Shown piece after piece: positions 6,456 through 10,695 of a stretch of DNA of 10,695 nucleotides. The position numbers were made by a program, and so were the translations under genes. Location of the stretch: positions 1 through 10,695 of the forward strand of contig JAILAS010000156.1 in the NCBI GenBank assembly GCA_024681495.1, written 5' to 3'. Under the pieces are notes generated by a model that was not told where the DNA came from, did no database searches, and saw only the letters and a list, made by a program, of their open reading frames with translations. How positions within the stretch are numbered: the first letter of the stretch is position 1; the number at the start of each line of letters is the position of its first letter. This DNA is from Eubacterium sp. Lineage in GTDB: Bacteria > Bacillota > Clostridia > Lachnospirales > Lachnospiraceae.

Positions 6456-6467
6456 CCGCCCGGGCGG
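6456..6467. repeat. 12-bp perfect palindrome CCGCCCGGGCGG
   Basis: A loopless GC palindrome in the convergent gap, 12 bases past the stop of the SH3b gene. It could be a binding site for a dimeric protein or simply chance in a GC-rich spot. It is recorded because nothing else explains it. Confidence 0.3.
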
Positions 6468-6479
6468 ACCGATACGCTC

Positions 6480-7979
6480 TTAGTCGAAGTCTATGAAGTC
6501 GAGATCGTCGTCATCTCCTCCAAAGGTGGACGTCCCCTGCTGCGCAGGCTGATCGGCGGCGGGCTGACTGTCGGCGGGTGTCTCCGGCTCAAAGCGCTTC
6601 ACGGGCGCCGCCTGCGAGGGCCCGGATATATCGGTCTCCACAGCCTCAACAGCCTCTGCGGGAGCCGCAGGCTCTGCCGCATCGCTCCTGTGCTTAATTA
6701 CTCTCTCGGGGTCTCTCACGGGCGCGGGATGATCCGTCTCGCCGGCGCCGGCCAGCTCTTCCCTTACATCCTCTTCTTCGGCGGCCGCCTTGCGCGCCTT
6801 CCTGCCCTTGAAGAGCCCGCGGGAGGGCGTCTTTACTTCTTCGTCATCGTCCTCGCCGTCTCCCCAGTCGTCATCGTCCAGGAAAGGATCGGTGTCCGAG
6901 CCCTTCTTCCTGCCGAATACGAGAAGGTTGACGATAACCATAAACATTATTACAAGCAGAACGATCAAGACAGCAATTATCCTGGTATAGTGCTTCTTCA
7001 TCTCGGAAAGGTCGTCGTCAGATGTGGCATCCGCCGACTCCGCGAACTGCTCCTGAATGTCCTCAGTGGTAACCGTATCAACCGGCGCGGCCGACCTGAC
7101 GTACGTGTCGTTTACCGCGTCATAGACGAACCAGCCGGTGTATCCGTCCGAAGAAACTCCGTATACAGTATACAGCGAGGAAGTATCGAGCGAAGCGTCC
7201 GCACTCTCTTCCGAATCATCCGCCTGAATGTACGCGTCGAGCGTGCCCGTCCCGTCTATGGGAAGCGCAGCCTTCTCGTAATCGGTGCTCACGCTCACGT
7301 CATCAGGTGTGTTCTGTACCACCATGTGGTACTCGTCGCAGTCGACCCTCACATAGGGAGTAAACGTCTGAGTGTCCTCCTCATATATGAACAGCCCGCT
7401 GTACGAATCACTGGTCAGATAAACCAGCGTAAGCCCCAGGCCCTCGTCGCTCAAGGCCTCGCACTCGGTACCGTTCACGGTAACTGAAGTGCTCTTGGCC
7501 CCGCCAAACTCCGCATCCGAAGGAACCTCGGACGAAAGAAGGTAGATTACGCCGTCCACGGTCACCTGAACAGATGCGGTCGTCTCCTCGGTCTCGGTAC
7601 TCTCCTCGGTCTCGGTACTCTCCTCGGTCTCGGTGCTCTCAGTGGTCTCCTCCGACTCAGTGCTCTCCGTAGTGGATGAAGAGGAATCTGAAGTAAGAAG
7701 ATCGGCCCTGACGTAGCCCGTGGTATTGTTGTAGGAAATCTTATACCATCCGTTCTCGGATCCGAGCACCTCAACCTGCGCGCCCACGGACACGGAGCCA
7801 ATGGTATCGTAATCCTCGCCCGCACCGGCTCTCACGTTGACGCTTGAGGTGGATCCGCTTACTACCGTCATGGTGTCCGCATGGGCCACCGACGACGGCA
7901 TCGCCAGAGCAAACGCGCTGGCCGCAACAGCGGCGGCCAGCAATTTGCCCGCCTTGTTAAACCTCGTCTTAATAATCAT
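6480..7979 (-). CDS. Secreted/membrane-anchored SH3b-domain protein with acidic cytoplasmic tail
   Basis: Function unknown; probably a cell-surface protein that binds or senses peptidoglycan. Order (499 aa): Sec signal peptide with a basic start, Ala-rich core and AHA/D cleavage after about residue 34; a bacterial SH3 domain (about 36-97) with VNVRAGAGEDYDTIGSV and GWYKISYNNTTGYVRADLL; a Ser/Thr/Glu linker with three STETEE-type hexapeptide repeats (about 115-132); an extracellular region with two related modules (Y-S-G-L-F-I-Y at 193-199 and Y-T-G-W-F-V-Y at 280-286); a single membrane helix (about 334-354) followed by GRKKG; then a cytoplasmic tail rich in Asp/Glu, Ala and Pro ending in DDDDLDFIDFD. 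Orientation follows from the signal peptide and the positive residues after the helix. ATG is preceded by GGAGG (7989-7985). It starts 21 bases after the glmS stop, so it is almost surely co-transcribed with glmS. Confidence 0.85.
   Translation of the reverse strand: MIIKTRFNKAGKLLAAAVAASAFALAMPSSVAHADTMTVVSGSTSSVNVRAGAGEDYDTIGSVSVGAQVEVLGSENGWYKISYNNTTGYVRADLLTSDSSSSTTESTESEETTESTETEESTETEESTETEETTASVQVTVDGVIYLLSSEVPSDAEFGGAKSTSVTVNGTECEALSDEGLGLTLVYLTSDSYSGLFIYEEDTQTFTPYVRVDCDEYHMVVQNTPDDVSVSTDYEKAALPIDGTGTLDAYIQADDSEESADASLDTSSLYTVYGVSSDGYTGWFVYDAVNDTYVRSAAPVDTVTTEDIQEQFAESADATSDDDLSEMKKHYTRIIAVLIVLLVIMFMVIVNLLVFGRKKGSDTDPFLDDDDWGDGEDDDEEVKTPSRGLFKGRKARKAAAEEEDVREELAGAGETDHPAPVRDPERVIKHRSDAAEPAAPAEAVEAVETDISGPSQAAPVKRFEPETPADSQPAADQPAQQGTSTFGGDDDDLDFIDFD
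7585..7638 (-). repeat. Three tandem 18-bp repeats inside the SH3b gene
   Basis: Copies at 7585-7602, 7603-7620 and 7621-7638 read tcctcggtctcggtactc on the plus strand. The first two are identical and the third differs at one base. The unit is a multiple of three and encodes Ser-Thr-Glu-Thr-Glu-Glu in the linker between the SH3 domain and the rest of the ectodomain. More degenerate copies continue to about 7672. Copy-number change would alter linker length without breaking the frame. Confidence 0.85.
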
Positions 7980-8000
7980 TTAAGCCTCCGTTTCTAAATT

Positions 8001-9827
8001 CTACTCTACCGTAACCGACTTGGCCAGATTCCTGGGATGGTCGACGTCGTAGCCCTTGCCCGCAGAAACGTAGTAAGCAAAAAGCTGCAAGGGAATAATC
8101 GCCAACGAATTGGTGAAATACTTATTGGTCTCCGGTACATACAGCACGTAGTCAGCATGCTCCTCTATATCCGTATGTCCGACGGAAGTTACGGCCATGA
8201 CGAAAGCGCCACGGCTCTTCACTTCCACGACATTCGAAATCATCTTATCGTAGAGCTCGTCCTGGGTGACAAGCGCGGTAACGAGCGTATTGTTCTCTAT
8301 AAGGGATATGGTGCCGTGCTTGAGCTCACCTGCCGCATAAGCCTCGGCATGGAGGTACGAAATCTCCTTGAGCTTGAGCGAGGCCTCGAGAGCGATGGCG
8401 TAGTCCAGTCCCCTTCCTATGAAGAACACGTCCCTGGCGGAAACGTACCTGTTCGCGAACTTTTGAATGCGCTCCTTGTTATTGAGGAGCATCTCCACCT
8501 GCTCGGGCAGGCGTTTGAGATCGTCGATGTAGGACTTCTTATCTTCTGCGCTCAGGAGCCCCTTCGCGTCGGCGAACTTCATCGCCAGAAGGTAGAATAC
8601 AGCAATCTGCGCGCTGTAAGCCTTCGTCGTGGCCACGGAAATCTCCGGGCCGGCGTTGGTATATATGGTCACGTCGGACTCGCGGGTCATGGTAGAACCC
8701 TGGGCATTGACGATGGACCAGGTGGGAACTCCGGCCCTGGACGCCACCCTCATGGCCTCGAGCGTATCCGCAGTCTCGCCGGACTGGCTGACGCAGATGA
8801 GTACCGCGTTCTTGTCGAGAATGGGATTCCTGTAACGGAACTCCGAAGCCAGATCCACCTCGACCGGTATCCTGGCCATCCCCTCTATCACGTACTTGCC
8901 GGTGATGCCAGCATGATAGGCGGAGCCGCAGGCGGCAATGTGAATACGGGAAATCCCGCGCAGATCCTCGTCGGAAATCTTGAGCTCGTCGAACACGATG
9001 TCTCCCTTCACGATATGGGGGTTCAGCGTATTTCGAATGACCTCGGGCTGCTCCATCATCTCCTTCATCATGTAGAACTCGTATCCACCCTTGTCGGCGG
9101 AGTTCGTGTCCCACTCTATGGTGTGAAGCTCCTCCTCGATTTCTTCGGCGTCGATATTGAAGAAGGAAATGCCGTCTTCCGTAATCTCGGCAATTTCTTC
9201 ATCCTTGATATAATAAACGTCCCTGGTGTACTTAAGTATAGCCGGAACGTCTGATGCGATGTAGTTGCCATCGGTCCCCTTACCCACGATAAGGGGAGAA
9301 TTCTTCCTGGCGGCAAACATCTTACCGGGCAGCTCTTTGAACATGATGCCGAGGGCATAGGAGCCCTCCACCCTGTGCATCACCTTGATGATCGTCTCCA
9401 CAGGGTCACCCGTGTTGTAGTAATCGAGCATCATGGCCACCACCTCGGTGTCGGTCTCGGACCTGAACGCAAAGCCCTTTCGCTCCATCTTGGCGCGTAG
9501 CTCCATGTAGTTCTCAATTATGCCGTTATGTACGACAGCGATGGTCATCGAGGGGTTGTAATGGGGATGGGCATTTTCCACGGTGGCCTTTCCGTGCGTG
9601 GCCCACCTGGTATGTCCGATTCCCATGTGACCGGGCAGGAGCTTTCCGTCGTGCGTCATCTCCACGAGGGCATTGAGGCGCCCGGGTGTCTTCTCAATCT
9701 TTATATTCTCGCCGTCGAACACGGCGATGCCCGCAGAATCATATCCTCTGTACTCGAGCTTGGAAAGCCCGTCGAGCAGTATCGGCGCAGCCTCGCTGCT
9801 GCCCACATATCCTACTATTCCGCACAT
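8001..9827 (-). CDS. glmS: Glutamine-fructose-6-phosphate aminotransferase (isomerising)
   Basis: Makes glucosamine-6-phosphate from fructose-6-phosphate and glutamine, the entry step to UDP-GlcNAc for peptidoglycan and wall polymers; cytoplasmic. At 608 aa it is full length. The N-terminal class II glutamine amidotransferase domain begins MCGIVGYVG, with Cys2 as nucleophile after Met removal, then YRGYDSAGIAV, HTRWATHGK, HNGIIENY and SETDTEVVA. The first SIS domain has AACGSAYHAG and SQSGETADTLEA; the second has GRGLDYAIALEASLKLKEISYLHAEAY. The C-terminus LAKSVTVE is the canonical GlmS ending that forms part of the ammonia channel and sugar site. ATG is preceded by AGGAAGG (9842-9836). It lies 47 bases after the LCP gene and 21 before the SH3b gene. 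The short upstream gap has no room for a glmS ribozyme. Confidence 0.98.
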   Translation of the reverse strand: MCGIVGYVGSSEAAPILLDGLSKLEYRGYDSAGIAVFDGENIKIEKTPGRLNALVEMTHDGKLLPGHMGIGHTRWATHGKATVENAHPHYNPSMTIAVVHNGIIENYMELRAKMERKGFAFRSETDTEVVAMMLDYYNTGDPVETIIKVMHRVEGSYALGIMFKELPGKMFAARKNSPLIVGKGTDGNYIASDVPAILKYTRDVYYIKDEEIAEITEDGISFFNIDAEEIEEELHTIEWDTNSADKGGYEFYMMKEMMEQPEVIRNTLNPHIVKGDIVFDELKISDEDLRGISRIHIAACGSAYHAGITGKYVIEGMARIPVEVDLASEFRYRNPILDKNAVLICVSQSGETADTLEAMRVASRAGVPTWSIVNAQGSTMTRESDVTIYTNAGPEISVATTKAYSAQIAVFYLLAMKFADAKGLLSAEDKKSYIDDLKRLPEQVEMLLNNKERIQKFANRYVSARDVFFIGRGLDYAIALEASLKLKEISYLHAEAYAAGELKHGTISLIENNTLVTALVTQDELYDKMISNVVEVKSRGAFVMAVTSVGHTDIEEHADYVLYVPETNKYFTNSLAIIPLQLFAYYVSAGKGYDVDHPRNLAKSVTVE

Positions 9828-9874
9828 ATTTTATACCTTCCTGTAAACCCTATCGACAATTAACGAACTGTCCT

Positions 9875-10695
9875 TTACTCCTCATCCTCGTCGCTATCTT
9901 CGTCCGAATCGGAATCCGAATCCGTCTCGGAAAGACCATCGTCCTCAATGCCGTAATCGGATCCGTCCTCCTCGGTGCATCCGGTGACATTGATGATGTA
10001 ATCGCTTATCTCCTGAACGGTGGAAGAAGCCTCGTAATCCTCCACATCGAAAATCTTCTCGTAGAGGTCCGCGAGATTGCTCTCAAGCGTACAGGGCACG
10101 TCCACGCTTCCGGCGCTGCTCAGCGTCATGGTGACCAGATTGCCGGGGAACCCGGTGGTGTCTCCTATGTCGTAGCCAATGCAGGTCGTGGCAAGGCCGA
10201 GTATCTCCGCGTTGGTAAGCGAGGTCTCGACTTCGTCAAACACGGTGTCGATGACCTCGTTGACGGTGCCCAGTCCTGCGCTCTTAACCTTCTTAAAGAG
10301 GGTTCCGAGCACGATTCTCTGGCGCTGCGCGCGTCCGAAGTCGCCCTTGGCGGTCTTCCTGATGCGGCAGTATGCCGTGGCCTGGATGCCGTCCAGGGTG
10401 TAAGTGCCGGCGCCGTCGAGGTGCGAGGATGAGCCGTCGGTCCAGTTCTCCAGCTCGTCGATGTAGGTATTGATGAGTGCGGCCTCGTCCTCGGTAATAG
10501 TAATCTCTATTCCGCCCACGATGTCAATGGTATCGATGAGCGCCTGGAAGTCTACCGTCACGTAGTCGGTGATGTTAAGGTCCAGGTTCGTATTCAGCAT
10601 GCGGATGGCCTCCTCAGCCCCGCCGTATGCGAAGGCGGCGTTGGCCTTCCTGTAGTGGTACTCACCGTCCACCTCATCCTGCTGGGCCAGATAGG
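9875..10695 (-). CDS. LCP (LytR-CpsA-Psr) family protein, C-terminal part
   Basis: LCP enzymes sit in the membrane with the catalytic domain outside and transfer undecaprenyl-phosphate-linked polymers (teichoic acids, capsule or similar) to peptidoglycan. The frame is open to the right edge, so the N-terminus, membrane segment and first catalytic motif are missing; about 273 residues are visible. Seen: HYRKANAAFAYGGAEEAIRMLNTNL, matching the LCP block of the K-(L/A)-N-A-A-(Y/F)-A-Y-G-G type, then DYVTVDF, VGGIEI, and the pyrophosphate-binding arginine region CRIRKTAKGDFGRAQRQR. After the LCP fold come about 100 residues ending in a Ser/Asp/Glu tail (DSDSDSDEDSDEDEE) that would lie outside the cell. 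It precedes glmS by 47 bases. The polymer it attaches cannot be told from the sequence. Confidence 0.92.
   Translation of the reverse strand, partial: YLAQQDEVDGEYHYRKANAAFAYGGAEEAIRMLNTNLDLNITDYVTVDFQALIDTIDIVGGIEITITEDEAALINTYIDELENWTDGSSSHLDGAGTYTLDGIQATAYCRIRKTAKGDFGRAQRQRIVLGTLFKKVKSAGLGTVNEVIDTVFDEVETSLTNAEILGLATTCIGYDIGDTTGFPGNLVTMTLSSAGSVDVPCTLESNLADLYEKIFDVEDYEASSTVQEISDYIINVTGCTEEDGSDYGIEDDGLSETDSDSDSDEDSDEDEE

Noticed and set aside
6690..7487. Plus-strand open frame opposite the SH3b gene
   Set aside because: No ribosome binding site or known domain; the minus strand has a signal peptide, SH3 domain and membrane helix in order.
8037..9254. Plus-strand open frame of about 400 codons opposite glmS
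   Set aside because: Shadow of glmS, whose minus-strand product is unmistakable; the antisense product shows no domain.
9828..9874. glmS ribozyme in the glmS leader
   Set aside because: Only 47 bases separate the LCP stop from the glmS start, far less than the ribozyme needs, and no matching core is seen.

Overview
The window looks like chromosomal DNA of a low-GC-type Gram-positive lineage (Bacillota, class Clostridia, most like a Lachnospiraceae-type gut or rumen anaerobe), although the base composition is fairly GC-rich with GC-rich third codon positions. The pointers are a YerC-PcrA gene pair, a ROK glucokinase, an HrcA/CIRCE heat-shock operator, an LCP-family cell-wall ligase and a membrane-anchored SH3b protein with long acidic stretches. 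No mobile element, CRISPR array, tRNA or rRNA is visible. Taxonomy is inferred from gene style only.

Layout. Four genes on the minus strand fill the left third, in transcription order ROK sugar kinase (3956-3030), mtnA (2955-1876), yerC-like TrpR-family regulator (1798-1508) and pcrA (1508 to the left edge). The first two are 74 nt apart with a perfect hairpin between them. yerC has its own plausible promoter, and its stop overlaps the pcrA start. The pcrA frame breaks about 100 bases from the left end. A 303-base divergent intergenic region (3957-4259) holds a degenerate 14-bp tandem repeat, a perfect CIRCE operator, a strong sigma-A-type promoter and a ribosome binding site, all leading into htpG (plus strand, 4260-6320). 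A 13-bp-stem hairpin at 6384-6415 separates htpG from the convergent minus-strand block: LCP protein (from the right edge to 9875), glmS (9827-8001) and an SH3b membrane protein (7979-6480), probably one envelope operon.

How the genes fit together. yerC-pcrA is a DNA maintenance unit with translational coupling. ROK-mtnA pairs sugar phosphorylation with methylthioribose-phosphate isomerisation; a functional link is only a hypothesis. htpG is a chaperone apparently placed under HrcA control. LCP-glmS-SH3b links amino-sugar supply to wall-polymer attachment and a wall-sensing or wall-binding membrane protein.

Most of the window is ordinary housekeeping content. The points most worth a second look are the CIRCE-controlled htpG, the long charged N-M linker in HtpG, the two-domain architecture of the SH3b protein, the hairpin that could compete with the mtnA Shine-Dalgarno, and the broken pcrA end. 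I found no convincing new multi-gene system.
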